A stretch of 13,809 nucleotides of DNA, taken from contig JACPFH010000162.1 in NCBI GenBank assembly GCA_016183075.1, positions 1 to 13,809 on the forward strand, read 5' to 3'. The translations under genes and the position numbers were made by a program. The notes under the pieces were generated by a model. That model searched no databases, had not been told where the DNA came from, and saw only the letters and a program-made list of their open reading frames with translations. This stretch comes from Deltaproteobacteria bacterium. GTDB lineage: Bacteria > Desulfobacterota > Binatia > UBA9968. Of the stretch, positions 1-7,243 are shown one piece after another. Within the stretch, counting starts at the first letter, position 1; the number at the start of each line of letters is the position of its first letter.

Positions 1-2
1 TT

Positions 3-569
3 CCGATGGCCTTCGGTCACATCGTTCGAAGCGCCAAGGAGATCCGAAGGCTCCTTGAAGTTAACTACCTAGGAATTGATCAGGAGTTAAAGCGGCTCTG
101 CAACAAGGTAGAGATGGGCTTAAAGATCCTGTGGGACGTGGACAACATCTTTGAATACTTTGTCAATAGAGATAGGGAGCTACGCGATTTCCGCGACACG
201 ATCTTCGGGCGCTCCCGTCAGCCCACCCACGGAGAAAAAATTGACCTCGGTCGTTTGTTTGAAAGCAAGCTTAACACGGAAAGAGAAAAGCATGTCGAGA
301 CAGTGCTAGGGGTCCTGAGCGGTTATACGGTGGATGCCAAGGTCAATCCGCCGACCCATGAGAAGATGGTCATGAATGGGGTTTTTCTCGTTGAAAAAGG
401 AAAGGAAGGCCTTTTTGAGGAGAGGATCCATCGAGTGGCGGCGCTTTTCGACGGCAACTTCGCCTTTGACTACAGCGGTCCGTGGGCCCCGTACAACTTT
501 ATCGAGCTTGAGCTGGACGAGCTGGCCTCAACCGCCTCTTGCCACCAATCAAAGGTGAAGGTCCTATGA
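3..569 (+). CDS. gvpF/L: Gas vesicle protein GvpF/GvpL family, 5' end outside window
   Basis: This is the C-terminal part of a GvpF/GvpL protein, an accessory protein needed for gas vesicle assembly; GvpF is known to contact the shell protein GvpA in characterised systems. The frame is open to the left edge. The first visible residues, P-M-A-F-G-H-I-V, match the family's internal 'LPMRFGTV' strand, so the first in-window ATG (6) is not the real start and roughly a quarter to a third of the protein is missing. The segment 'KVEMGLKILWD' is the family's 'KVEWGLK' motif. The C-terminal 'FDYSGPWAPYNFIEL' matches the conserved 'SGPWPPYSF' ending, and a short tail of about 15 residues follows. The stop is 12 nt before gvpG, so the two are probably co-transcribed. 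F and L are paralogues and cannot be separated from this fragment. Confidence 0.9.
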   Translation, partial: PMAFGHIVRSAKEIRRLLEVNYLGIDQELKRLCNKVEMGLKILWDVDNIFEYFVNRDRELRDFRDTIFGRSRQPTHGEKIDLGRLFESKLNTEREKHVETVLGVLSGYTVDAKVNPPTHEKMVMNGVFLVEKGKEGLFEERIHRVAALFDGNFAFDYSGPWAPYNFIELELDELASTASCHQSKVKVL

Positions 570-581
570 GACGGGGACCAT

Positions 582-812
582 ATGGCATTTTTGATTGACA
601 GTTTTCTTTTGTTTATTGCGGAAAGCATCCTTGAACAGGCTCAAACGGAGTTTATGAATGAGGAGGCGGTGAGACGTGAGCTCAGGGAGCTGTACGAGAA
701 CCTTGAGAGCGGAAGGATTGCCGAGGAGGAGTTCGAAAAAAAGGAAGAGGAACTGGTCAGAAGGTTGGAAGAGATCGAGGAGTACAAAAAAGAAATAGAG
801 GAAGCGGCCTAA
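582..812 (+). CDS. gvpG: Gas vesicle protein GvpG
   Basis: Small 76-residue gas vesicle accessory protein of the GvpG family. It starts with a hydrophobic stretch (about residues 3-20). A highly charged, probably coiled-coil helix follows, with the family pattern 'RRELRELYENLESGRIAEEEFEKKEEEL', here at about residues 30-57. The length is typical. The ATG at 582 has a modest G-rich ribosome site (GGGGA at 573-577) and lies 12 nt after the gvpF/L stop. It is followed by the long inverted repeat at 827-895, the only sizeable gap within the gas vesicle operon. GvpG probably works with GvpF/L during vesicle nucleation; that role comes from the family, not from this sequence. Confidence 0.9.
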   Translation: MAFLIDSFLLFIAESILEQAQTEFMNEEAVRRELRELYENLESGRIAEEEFEKKEEELVRRLEEIEEYKKEIEEAA

Positions 813-826
813 CTTCGCCGGAGCGG

Positions 827-895
827 GTCAATCGTCAATCGTAATTCGTCAATCGTCCTGTCCCCCCGATTAACGGTTGACAATTGACGGTTAAC
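827..895. repeat. Long imperfect inverted repeat / hairpin inside the gas vesicle operon
   Basis: Two 29-nt arms (827-855 and 867-895) pair around an 11-nt pyrimidine-rich loop. Aligning the left arm with the reverse complement of the right gives 22 of 29 identical positions, and two mismatches are G-T wobbles in RNA. The left arm is built from a repeated 7-nt unit, CGTCAAT, in three partly degenerate copies. The right arm carries the diverged complement (ACGGTTGAC, ACGGTTAAC). There is no T-tract after it, so it is not a standard intrinsic terminator. It could be a REP-like or MITE-like palindrome, or an RNA processing or attenuation structure that sets the ratio between proximal and distal gvp genes. 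The TTG at 884, a possible extended start for the next gene, lies within the right arm. Confidence 0.75.
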
Positions 896-922
896 GAAAC
901 AGTTCCTAGATGGGCAAGCCAC

Positions 923-1138
923 ATGAATGGTACTGACACTTGTTTTTGCCTGCAGGGTAGAGAGGTCTCCTTGGTGGAGGTTCTGGACAGGGTCCTCAAC
1001 AAAGGGGCGGTGCTGACCGGGGGCATAACGATCTCGGTGGCCGACATCCCTCTTCTATACGTGGGCTTAAACCTCCTCATCGCCTCTATAGAGACCGTGA
1101 ACAGCCATGTTAGCGGAGAGAAAACTTACGGAGCGTGA
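923..1138 (+). CDS. gvpS: GvpA-family gas vesicle protein (GvpS/J/M-type)
   Basis: Small protein of the GvpA/J/M/S family (Pfam Gas_vesicle), about 71 residues from the ATG at 923. The core 'SLVEVLDRVLNKGAVLTGG' followed by 'ITISVADIPLLYVGLNLLIASIET' has the helix-strand-strand-helix pattern of vesicle wall proteins. The wording 'VLTGGITISVADIPLLYVGL' is closer to the minor proteins S, J and M than to the main shell protein GvpA. The position directly upstream of gvpK also fits GvpS of actinobacterial-type clusters, so the symbol rests on context. The start is uncertain: a TTG at 884 would extend the frame into the hairpin, and a TTG/GTG pair at 971/974 sits just after a purine-rich AGAGAGG. 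The N-terminal residues before 'REVSLVEV' are not family-like. The 3' end overlaps gvpK by 32 nt. Confidence 0.8.
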   Translation: MNGTDTCFCLQGREVSLVEVLDRVLNKGAVLTGGITISVADIPLLYVGLNLLIASIETVNSHVSGEKTYGA

Positions 1139-1448
1139 GGTTCAGAACCCCTGGCCCCCCCTGTCTGCGCCAGCCAATGGCAGGCAGGCAGCTCGCTTAA
1201 ACCTGGAAGCGGAGAAGGTCGAGCAGGGTCTGGCCAAGCTGGTTCTCTCCCTCATTGAGCTGATCAGGCAACTACTTGAGAGGCAGGCCATCCACAGGAT
1301 GGACGCCGGCTCTCTAAGCCCTGAGGAGGCGGAGAGGTTGGGGACTACACTCATGAAGCTGGAGAAGAGGATGCAGGAGCTAAAAGAGCATTTCGGTATT
1401 GATGATCTCAATCTCGATCTCGGCCCTCTGGGGAAGCTGATCGATTAA
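1107..1448 (+). CDS. gvpK: Gas vesicle protein GvpK
   Basis: GvpK-family accessory protein of 113 residues. The conserved body runs from about residue 30 to the end: 'LNLEAEKVEQGLAKLVLSLI', then 'ELIRQLLERQAIHRMDAGSL', 'EEAERLGTTLMKLEKRM' and the hallmark C-terminus 'DLNLDLGPLGKLID'. The first 28 or so residues are variable, as is usual in GvpK. The ATG at 1107 lies inside the end of the preceding gvpA-family gene (32-nt overlap), which suggests translational coupling; its own ribosome site is weak. The protein is required for vesicle formation in studied organisms, but its exact biochemical role is not settled. Confidence 0.93.
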   Translation: MLAERKLTEREVQNPWPPLSAPANGRQAARLNLEAEKVEQGLAKLVLSLIELIRQLLERQAIHRMDAGSLSPEEAERLGTTLMKLEKRMQELKEHFGIDDLNLDLGPLGKLID

Positions 1449-1465
1449 AGTCGAAGGAGTTATGG

Positions 1466-1810
1466 ATGCAGGGAGGAGCGATTGTCCATGCGACGCAGGC
1501 CACCAACCTCGCCGATATCCTGGAAAGGGTACTGGACAAAGGCGTGGTCATTGCCGGGGATATCAGGATCAAGCTGTTAGACATCGAGCTTCTCACTCTG
1601 CAGCTCCGCCTGGTCATCGCTTCCGTGGATAGGGCCAGGGAGATGGGAATCGACTGGTGGCAACTGGATCCCTTCCTCTCCTCTAAAGCGAGAGAGAACG
1701 GAAAGGAAAAGGAAGAGGAGCTTGAGGCCCTCAAGCAAAGGGTTGAGCAGTTGGAAGCCTGCCAGGCACCCAGAGATGCTAGGAAAGAACGTTCAAGAAA
1801 AGGACTCTGA
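1466..1810 (+). CDS. gvpJ: Gas vesicle protein GvpJ (GvpA family) with coiled-coil tail
   Basis: Second GvpA-family protein in the window, 114 residues. The N-terminal half is a canonical family core: 'NLADILERVLDKGVVIAGDI', then 'RIKLLDIELLTLQLRLVIAS', followed by 'MGIDWWQLDPFLS', a motif typical of GvpJ and of long GvpA relatives. From about residue 72 a charged, Lys/Glu-rich coiled-coil extension follows ('KEKEEELEALKQRVEQLEA'). The start is well supported by AAGGAG at 1454-1459, 6 nt before the ATG. An ATG at 1462 is out of frame. GvpJ is normally a minor wall component important for the vesicle tips and nucleation. The stop lies 7 nt before the gvpH start used here. Confidence 0.88.
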   Translation: MQGGAIVHATQATNLADILERVLDKGVVIAGDIRIKLLDIELLTLQLRLVIASVDRAREMGIDWWQLDPFLSSKARENGKEKEEELEALKQRVEQLEACQAPRDARKERSRKGL

Positions 1811-1817
1811 CCTAAGA

Positions 1818-2387
1818 ATGAAGAAGGGCGATAAAAAGTTCGATCTCTCTCAGGTGATCGGCGGCGCGCTCGATATCTTCGGTATTAAGCTAGACTTCGG
1901 CGAGCTGCTTTCCTCCTCCGCGGAGGTGAGGGAGCGACTGCAGGAGCTGCGGGAAAAACTCAAACGGGACGGCGGTAAAGAGGTCCTGACAGATGAGGAA
2001 TGGCAGGCAAACATCAGCGGGCATGTGAGAACCCGGGGTGTCCTGGGAGAGAGAGAATATCACATTGGCACAGGGGTGCGGCCGCGCAGACAGCCCCACG
2101 CGCCAAAAGCCCCCAAACCTCCCGAGGTCGTGGAGCCGACGGTTGACGTCTTCGATGAGCCTAAAGAAATTGTGGTAGTGGCTGAGATTCCCGGTGTCAG
2201 CCTTAATGACCTGGAGTTGAGAATCCGGGACAGAGTATTTTCCATTTCTACGCGACCTGGAGCCCGGATGGGGTATAGGAAGGATATCGAACTCAGCGCA
2301 CAGGTAGACGTCAGTACCCTTAGAGCCACATGCCGTAACGGCATCTTGGAAGTGCGCGTGCGGAAGAGCGAGAGTGAAGGCGGATGA
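1818..2387 (+). CDS. gvpH: GvpH-like gas vesicle protein, Hsp20/alpha-crystallin domain
   Basis: 189-residue protein with an Hsp20-like beta-sandwich in its C-terminal half (about residues 108-186). The features are 'PTVDVFDEPKEIVVVAEIPG' at the domain start, a polar 'SLNDLELRIRDRVFSI' and the terminal 'CRNGILEVRVRK', equivalent to the small heat shock 'DGVLTVTLPK' strand. The N-terminal half has a helical region ('VRERLQELREKLKRD') and a segment 'VRTRGVLGEREYHIGTGV' resembling gvp-cluster Hsp20 proteins. In haloarchaea GvpH is a chaperone that stabilises gas vesicle proteins; here the role is inferred from domain and location. The frame stays open upstream and could start at an ATG at 1776, overlapping gvpJ. 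The ATG at 1818 is preferred because it avoids a long overlap, although its ribosome site is weak. Confidence 0.82.
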   Translation: MKKGDKKFDLSQVIGGALDIFGIKLDFGELLSSSAEVRERLQELREKLKRDGGKEVLTDEEWQANISGHVRTRGVLGEREYHIGTGVRPRRQPHAPKAPKPPEVVEPTVDVFDEPKEIVVVAEIPGVSLNDLELRIRDRVFSISTRPGARMGYRKDIELSAQVDVSTLRATCRNGILEVRVRKSESEGG

Positions 2388-2467
2388 CATTTGTACTTCT
2401 TCTTGAGAAGGGAAAGGCGAGAGCGAAAGAGGTAGCCGTCCTTGCAGAAAGATAGGTGGTTTGAGGT

Positions 2468-2683
2468 ATGTTGCGAGTCAACGATATAGATCAGGATTTT
2501 TTTCTCTTCTTGCCCAAAAGCACCCGAGCGGCAATCCTCGATGCTGAGGATATTGCCGGGACCCTGGACAAACTTGGCTATAACGTTCCTCATCTGATCA
2601 GTGTATTTGAGGTTCTTGGGAAAAAGTGGCGGATGAGAGTGGGGCCCGGTATAGTGAAATACGGAGGGAAGCAAGGGCAATGA
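2468..2683 (+). CDS. Small hypothetical protein, unrecognised
   Basis: 71-residue ORF that I do not recognise. It is soluble-looking with mixed charge: an acidic N-terminus ('NDIDQDFFLFLPKSTRAAIL'), a central predicted helix ('DAEDIAGTLDKLGYNVPHL') and a basic C-terminus ('GKKWRMRVGPG', 'KYGGKQGQ'). No signal peptide, membrane segment, cysteine pair or known motif is visible. A purine-rich AGGTGG lies about 9 nt before the ATG and GAGGT abuts it, so translation is plausible. Codon choice looks like that of the neighbours. It sits between gvpH and the response regulator on the same strand, so it could belong to either unit. It could also be a chance ORF, since open frames exist on the opposite strand as well. 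Confidence 0.45.
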   Translation: MLRVNDIDQDFFLFLPKSTRAAILDAEDIAGTLDKLGYNVPHLISVFEVLGKKWRMRVGPGIVKYGGKQGQ

Positions 2684-2737
2684 AACTTTCAGTAGGCCGC
2701 AAGTCCCTGCAGAGCCTTCTCCCTAAGAAAGGCCAAC

Positions 2738-3133
2738 ATGCCGGCAAAGATTCTGATTGTTGAAGATCATCCGGATTCGCGGGAGATCCTCGTTTTTCAG
2801 TTGTGCCAAATGGGTTATGAGGTCATTGAGGCTGCAAGCGGGCCAGAGGGAATAGAAAAGGCCATGGCCCACGGCCCTGATCTCGTCATCATGGATCTGG
2901 GCCTTCCAGGGATGAACGGGATCGATGCAACGATCAGGCTTAAACAGAATCCTAAAACAGCAGACATACCGGTCATTGCGCACACGGCTTGGAGGGAGCA
3001 AAAGTACAGAGACAGGGCTATGGAAGCGGGCATGGCGGAATTTTTAACTAAGCCCACTCGTCCAGAGGTGTTTAGGGAGGCGCTCCAAAGGATTCTGGTA
3101 AGTAGGACGCAGAAAATGGCCTCGCCCGCGTAG
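2738..3133 (+). CDS. Single-domain response regulator (CheY-like receiver)
   Basis: 131-residue protein made of one receiver domain with no DNA-binding or enzymatic output. All key residues are present: the acidic pair E9-D10 in 'ILIVEDHPDS', the phospho-acceptor D53 in 'LVIMDLGLPGMNG', T83 in 'VIAHTA' and K105-P106 in 'FLTKPTRPEVF'. The H at 82 before the switch Thr is a small variation. AAAGG at 2728-2732, 5 nt before the ATG, supports the start. It probably passes a phosphate signal by protein contact or in a phosphorelay. The likely partner is the kinase encoded two genes downstream, and the binding-protein gene starts 11-35 nt later. Its direct targets cannot be read from the sequence. 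Confidence 0.93.
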   Translation: MPAKILIVEDHPDSREILVFQLCQMGYEVIEAASGPEGIEKAMAHGPDLVIMDLGLPGMNGIDATIRLKQNPKTADIPVIAHTAWREQKYRDRAMEAGMAEFLTKPTRPEVFREALQRILVSRTQKMASPA

Positions 3134-3143
3134 CATCCTATCC

Positions 3144-4388
3144 ATGCACGCAGCAAAACCTCCTCATATGTCAACCAGACGAGGTCGCCAGTCAACCTGC
3201 CGGCTTGCCCGCGTCTTAACGGGTATCCTGGCTCTTAGCGTGATAACGGCGTGCCAAGCGAGCAAGCCAAAAGGCGCTCCTGTCAAGATCGGTCTAATCG
3301 CTCCCCTCTCCGGGCCCATAGCCGCATCGGGGCAAGCCATACAACGCGGCATGCTGCTCGCGATGGACGAGATCAATCGGGATGGCGGCCTCCTGGGCAG
3401 ACCTCTGGCTCTGGTTACTCGGGATATTCAAAACGACCCTCCGGCAGGCGTCGCGGCCCTTAGGGAGCTGGTTCAAACCCACTCCATAGTGGGGGTGTTT
3501 GGCGGAATTTTCAGCCCCGTGATGCTCGGCCAACTGGATGCTATCCACGAACTCCAAATCCCTCTTATTAATCCCTGGGGATCCGTCGGCGCCATCACCA
3601 AAAACGGCCGCCAGCCCAATTTTGCATTCCGCGTCTCGTTAAGCGATGAGGATGCCAACGAATTTCTGGTTCGTTACGCTTCGGAGATCGTCGGCATTCG
3701 TAGGCTCGCCATTATCGCGGACACGACCGCTTGGGGTGACTTCAACGTGGCAGGCCTCAAGACGTGGATTGTCAGACTGGGCGCTAAGCTCGCGGGGATC
3801 GAACGCTTCGATCAGGGTGATACAAACATGAGCAAGCAGCTTAAACTTCTTCAGGTGGGGGACTCCCACGGGCTTCTCATGGTTGCCAATGCGCCGGAAG
3901 GGGCTGCGATTGTGCGCGGCATGGCAACCCTCGGCTGGAAGGTCCCTATCATCAGCCACTGGGGCGTCAGCGGGGGCCGCTTTGTGGAGCTCGCAGGAGT
4001 CGACAATGCCGAAGGCGTCTTCACGATTCAGACCTACTCTTTTTTCGGCTCGTTGTCAGCGAAAGGGGAGCGTGTGCTTCACGCATATCACGCTCGCTTT
4101 AAAACCCGCCGCGTCGAGGAGGTAGCGGCTCCGGTCGGCGTGGCTCACGGGTACGACGGCACCCAGCTTCTTGCGCTGGCCATCCGAAAGGCCGGCTCGA
4201 CCGACGGGCCCAAAGTCCGCGAGGCGCTGGAGCGTTTGGATCCTTATGATGGGGTGGTCAAGCTTTATGCTCCAGCCTTTACGCCCGAGCGCCACGATGC
4301 CCTGCTCGCCAAGGACTATCTCATGGCGGTATGGAAAAGCGGACAGCTCGTACCTGCCGAAAAGCCGCGCTTGAAGGAAAAAACCTGA
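3144..4388 (+). CDS. LivK-type periplasmic binding lipoprotein (Peripla_BP_6)
   Basis: 414-residue ABC-type substrate-binding protein of the branched-chain amino acid / amide family. It has a basic N-terminus, a hydrophobic segment (about residues 22-36) and a lipobox 'ITAC' with Cys37 as the predicted lipidated residue. The mature start 'VKIGLIAPLSGPIAASGQAI', followed by 'GMLLAMDEINRDGGLLGRPL', is classical for the family, as are 'VGVFGGIFSPVML' and 'PVGVAHGYDGTQLLALAIRK'. The ATG at 3168 (residue 9) is an equally good start; neither has a clear ribosome site. No permease or ATPase gene is in the window. Instead its stop overlaps the start of a sensor kinase (TGATG at 4386-4390). This points to a sensing role, with the ligand-loaded protein probably presented to the kinase. 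The ligand itself is unknown. Confidence 0.9.
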   Translation: MHAAKPPHMSTRRGRQSTCRLARVLTGILALSVITACQASKPKGAPVKIGLIAPLSGPIAASGQAIQRGMLLAMDEINRDGGLLGRPLALVTRDIQNDPPAGVAALRELVQTHSIVGVFGGIFSPVMLGQLDAIHELQIPLINPWGSVGAITKNGRQPNFAFRVSLSDEDANEFLVRYASEIVGIRRLAIIADTTAWGDFNVAGLKTWIVRLGAKLAGIERFDQGDTNMSKQLKLLQVGDSHGLLMVANAPEGAAIVRGMATLGWKVPIISHWGVSGGRFVELAGVDNAEGVFTIQTYSFFGSLSAKGERVLHAYHARFKTRRVEEVAAPVGVAHGYDGTQLLALAIRKAGSTDGPKVREALERLDPYDGVVKLYAPAFTPERHDALLAKDYLMAVWKSGQLVPAEKPRLKEKT

Positions 4389-7243
4389 TGTCTGTTCGCC
4401 TTGCGTTCACGCGGACGCTCTACGCGCGCTTCCTGCTCGCGCTCGTGCTCGTTGGGATCATCCCTCTCGGCCTGATCGGGCTTGGCATCGCGGTTATGTA
4501 TGGACGGGCGGTCACGGAGCAATCGGCGCGCGAGCTTATAGCATTTGCCCTGGGTCTCTCCGGCCAACTTGACGTCCATGTGAACGGGCTGTTGGAAGAT
4601 AGCCGGGCTATCGCTTCGCTGCCGGACATCATCAGTATGGACCGAACCCGACAGGATGCTTTGCTTAAGGAGCTCTTCCACCAATACCCAAACTTTGCCC
4701 GTCTGTCGACGTTCGACCGTTCAGGAGAGCTCCTGGCTTCGTCGCATCCGGGCACCCCCTCATCCATTGCCTTTCGAGATTCGTTCCAAACGGCAGCCGA
4801 GCGCGGTCATCAGAGCTGGATGGCGGCTACTACCCTTAGCACCGGACGCTCTTCTTTGCTCATTCACACCCCGATCCGGAATGCCGAGCGTCGGGTGATC
4901 GGCGTTTTGGGCGCAGTGGTCGATCTGGAGAACTTCTCAGCGGTGCTCGAGCGGGTTCCTGTTGGCGCAGGCGGCCGAGCCTTCGTGCTGGACGTGCGGG
5001 GAAGGGCGCTGCTGCACCCGAACCGAGCGGTGTTAGGTAAGCAACCCGATTACTCGTGGGTGGGTCTCCCCACCGGAGGTCTTCCCGCAGGACCCGCCGC
5101 GGCCCGCTACGATTCGGAGGGCGAGGCCCGGTTTGCCGGTTACGCGCTGGTTCCGAACACGAGCTGGACAGTGGTTGTCGAGCGGCCCGAGGCGGAGATC
5201 CTTTTGCCGGCAAAGCGGTCCTGGAGGATCGCGCTGGCGGGACTGGGGATAAGCGTCCTTCTTGCAATCTCGGCTGCGGCTTTTCTTGCGTGCAGGCTCA
5301 CCCGTCCGGTAACCGAGCTCGCTAGAGCGGCGGGAGCCCTGGCGGCCGGGGAACCATCCGGGCCGCTCTTGCCGATGGCAAGGGACGGAAGCGAGATCGG
5401 ACTTTTGGTCGAGGCCTTTGACTCCATGCGCAGGGCGGTCGAGACGCGTGAGGAAGCGCTCAAGGCGAGTTACAAAGAGCTACAGATCCTCCATGAGATA
5501 AGCCAGAGCGTTTTACATACGATCGAGCTTCGCCCGCTTCTTGAGACGATTCTCGAGAAAACGCTTTCCATCGGGCCCTTCGATATCGGCGCCATCCTCC
5601 TTTTAGATCCGAGCGGCCAGCTTCTCGAGCCCCTGGTCTGGCACGGGTTTCAGAATGGAAGAGAGCTCCGAACGCACAGGGTGAGCAACTCGACGAGCGG
5701 GAGGGCTCTCGGCCGCGTGCTGAGATCGAGTGAGCCCGCGGTTTTCGAGAGGGTGGATGATTGGGAAGGGATGCGCACCTTCAAACGCGAAGGGGTTCGG
5801 TCGGCCATTGTGTTACCTGTCCGCGGCGAAGAGGAAATTTTAGGGGTGATCCATCTTGGAAGCCGCACCCAGCGAACTTTCGAACCGCAAGAGATCCGTC
5901 TGCTCGAAGCCATCGGCAACCTGACGGGCATTGCGGCACAGAAAGCCCGATTATTTGATGAGACCCAGCTCAATCTCGAACGTATCCGGGCGCTGCGGGA
6001 GATCGACCAAGCCATTACCTCGACATTAGACCTCCGCACCGTCTTGGATGTCCTGCTGGAAAAAATTGACCTCATTCGGCCCCGCTCCGTCGCCACCGCG
6101 AGGTTAGTAAACCGGCAAACCGGCGAGGTGGAACCGATCGCCTGCCGCAATATTGATGAGAAGGAATGGAAGTTAGCGACGGCGAGGCCCGGAGAAACTC
6201 TCAGCGACCTGTTACCCCAAGGTAACGCCCCGGTGATAATCCGCAATGCTCAGACAGACCCGCGATCACGGGACACCGAGTTCCTCCGCAAACACGGGCT
6301 GGTCTCCTGCTTACGAGTCCCCCTGATTGCCAGGGAGGAACTCCTGGGGGTTCTCACCGTCTTTACTAGAGAGGAGCGCGACTTCAGCAGCGAGGAGGTA
6401 GAATTCCTCACGGCAATTGGAGGGCAGGCAGCCATAGCGATCCACAATTCCCAGCTCTATGAAGAGATGGCCAAGCTAGCAGGAGATCTGGCGAGGTCGA
6501 ACAGGGTGAAGGATGAATTTTTAAGCGTGATGTCGCACGAGCTCAGAACCCCTCTTAATGTCGTGATGGGCTATATTGGGCTACTGAGCGACGGATTTCT
6601 GGGAGAGGTCAACCCGAAGCAGAAGGAGGCCGTGGACAAGGTGCTCAGTCACACGAAGGTCCAGCTCGCCATGGTCAATAATATTCTGCAGGCAACCCAG
6701 CTTGAGGCAGAGACAGGGAAGATCGAAATACAAGGAGTCCAATTAAGCGAATTCCTCCGCATTCTCAGGTCAGACTTTTGCCTGCCGCGGGATAAACAGC
6801 TCGAAGTTATCTGGGACTATCCTTCAGACCTGCCGCTGATCCGTACAGACAGCGGTAAGCTCAAGCAGATTCTGCAAAACCTTATCAACAATGCGATCAA
6901 GTTCACCGAACGGGGTTGTGTCGCCATATCGGTCAGATGCGATTCGGAAGCTGAGACAATAAGGTTTCAGGTGGCGGATACGGGCATAGGAATTCCTGAA
7001 GACTCAATTCCCGCCATCTTCGAGATGTTTCGGCAGGTGGATAGCTCGGAAACCAGGTCTTACGGCGGAGTCGGGCTCGGTCTATATATCGTGAAGAAGT
7101 TCACGGACCTGCTTGGAGGGACCATAGAGGTAGACAGCGCGCCCGGCAAAGGATCAACGTTCACGGTCGTTCTTCCTCTCAACACGACCACCCGATACTC
7201 GCGCACCGCGTTTGCAGGAGATCGGCCTAGCGTAGGCGCGTGA
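4388..7243 (+). CDS. Membrane sensor histidine kinase (Cache-like, HAMP, GAF, GAF, HisKA, HATPase_c)
   Basis: 951-residue hybrid-sensor-type kinase without a receiver. In order: TM1 (about 12-38); a 240-residue extracytoplasmic region of double-Cache type ('FVLDVRGRALLHPNRAVLGK' is a Cache-like strand pattern); TM2 (about 278-304); HAMP (about 300-355); GAF1 (about 380-520); GAF2 (about 550-690); HisKA with H717 in 'SVMSHELRTPLN'; and an ATPase domain with N-box N835 in 'LINNAIKF', D864 in 'DTGIGIP' and a glycine box 'YGGVGLGLYIV' from Y892. All catalytic motifs look intact. The ATG at 4388 overlaps the preceding stop as TGATG, with GAAGGA upstream; an in-frame ATG at 4331 would overlap the binding-protein gene by 58 nt and precede TM1 with basic residues, so it is less likely. 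The probable ligand source is the adjacent binding protein, and the probable phosphate acceptor is the receiver at 2738. Confidence 0.93.
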   Translation: MSVRLAFTRTLYARFLLALVLVGIIPLGLIGLGIAVMYGRAVTEQSARELIAFALGLSGQLDVHVNGLLEDSRAIASLPDIISMDRTRQDALLKELFHQYPNFARLSTFDRSGELLASSHPGTPSSIAFRDSFQTAAERGHQSWMAATTLSTGRSSLLIHTPIRNAERRVIGVLGAVVDLENFSAVLERVPVGAGGRAFVLDVRGRALLHPNRAVLGKQPDYSWVGLPTGGLPAGPAAARYDSEGEARFAGYALVPNTSWTVVVERPEAEILLPAKRSWRIALAGLGISVLLAISAAAFLACRLTRPVTELARAAGALAAGEPSGPLLPMARDGSEIGLLVEAFDSMRRAVETREEALKASYKELQILHEISQSVLHTIELRPLLETILEKTLSIGPFDIGAILLLDPSGQLLEPLVWHGFQNGRELRTHRVSNSTSGRALGRVLRSSEPAVFERVDDWEGMRTFKREGVRSAIVLPVRGEEEILGVIHLGSRTQRTFEPQEIRLLEAIGNLTGIAAQKARLFDETQLNLERIRALREIDQAITSTLDLRTVLDVLLEKIDLIRPRSVATARLVNRQTGEVEPIACRNIDEKEWKLATARPGETLSDLLPQGNAPVIIRNAQTDPRSRDTEFLRKHGLVSCLRVPLIAREELLGVLTVFTREERDFSSEEVEFLTAIGGQAAIAIHNSQLYEEMAKLAGDLARSNRVKDEFLSVMSHELRTPLNVVMGYIGLLSDGFLGEVNPKQKEAVDKVLSHTKVQLAMVNNILQATQLEAETGKIEIQGVQLSEFLRILRSDFCLPRDKQLEVIWDYPSDLPLIRTDSGKLKQILQNLINNAIKFTERGCVAISVRCDSEAETIRFQVADTGIGIPEDSIPAIFEMFRQVDSSETRSYGGVGLGLYIVKKFTDLLGGTIEVDSAPGKGSTFTVVLPLNTTTRYSRTAFAGDRPSVGA

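Noticed and set aside
827..857. CRISPR-like array from the repeated CGTCAATCG units
   Set aside because: The units are only 7-9 nt, nearly contiguous and without spacers; the second half is their inverted complement, so the structure is a hairpin.
2060..2680. 206-codon open frame on the - strand across gvpH and the small ORF
   Set aside because: It overlaps the Hsp20 domain of gvpH, its sequence is Ser/Arg/Leu-rich shadow-like, and no motif or ribosome site supports it.
2680..2763. 27-codon frame starting in an ATGA overlap with the small ORF stop
   Set aside because: It runs across the well-supported start of the response regulator in another frame, and its peptide has no recognisable features.
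3144..4388. Interpretation as part of a branched-chain amino acid importer
   Set aside because: No LivH/M/G/F-type permease or ATPase genes are in the window, and the gene is coupled to a kinase; a transport role with remote components cannot be fully excluded.
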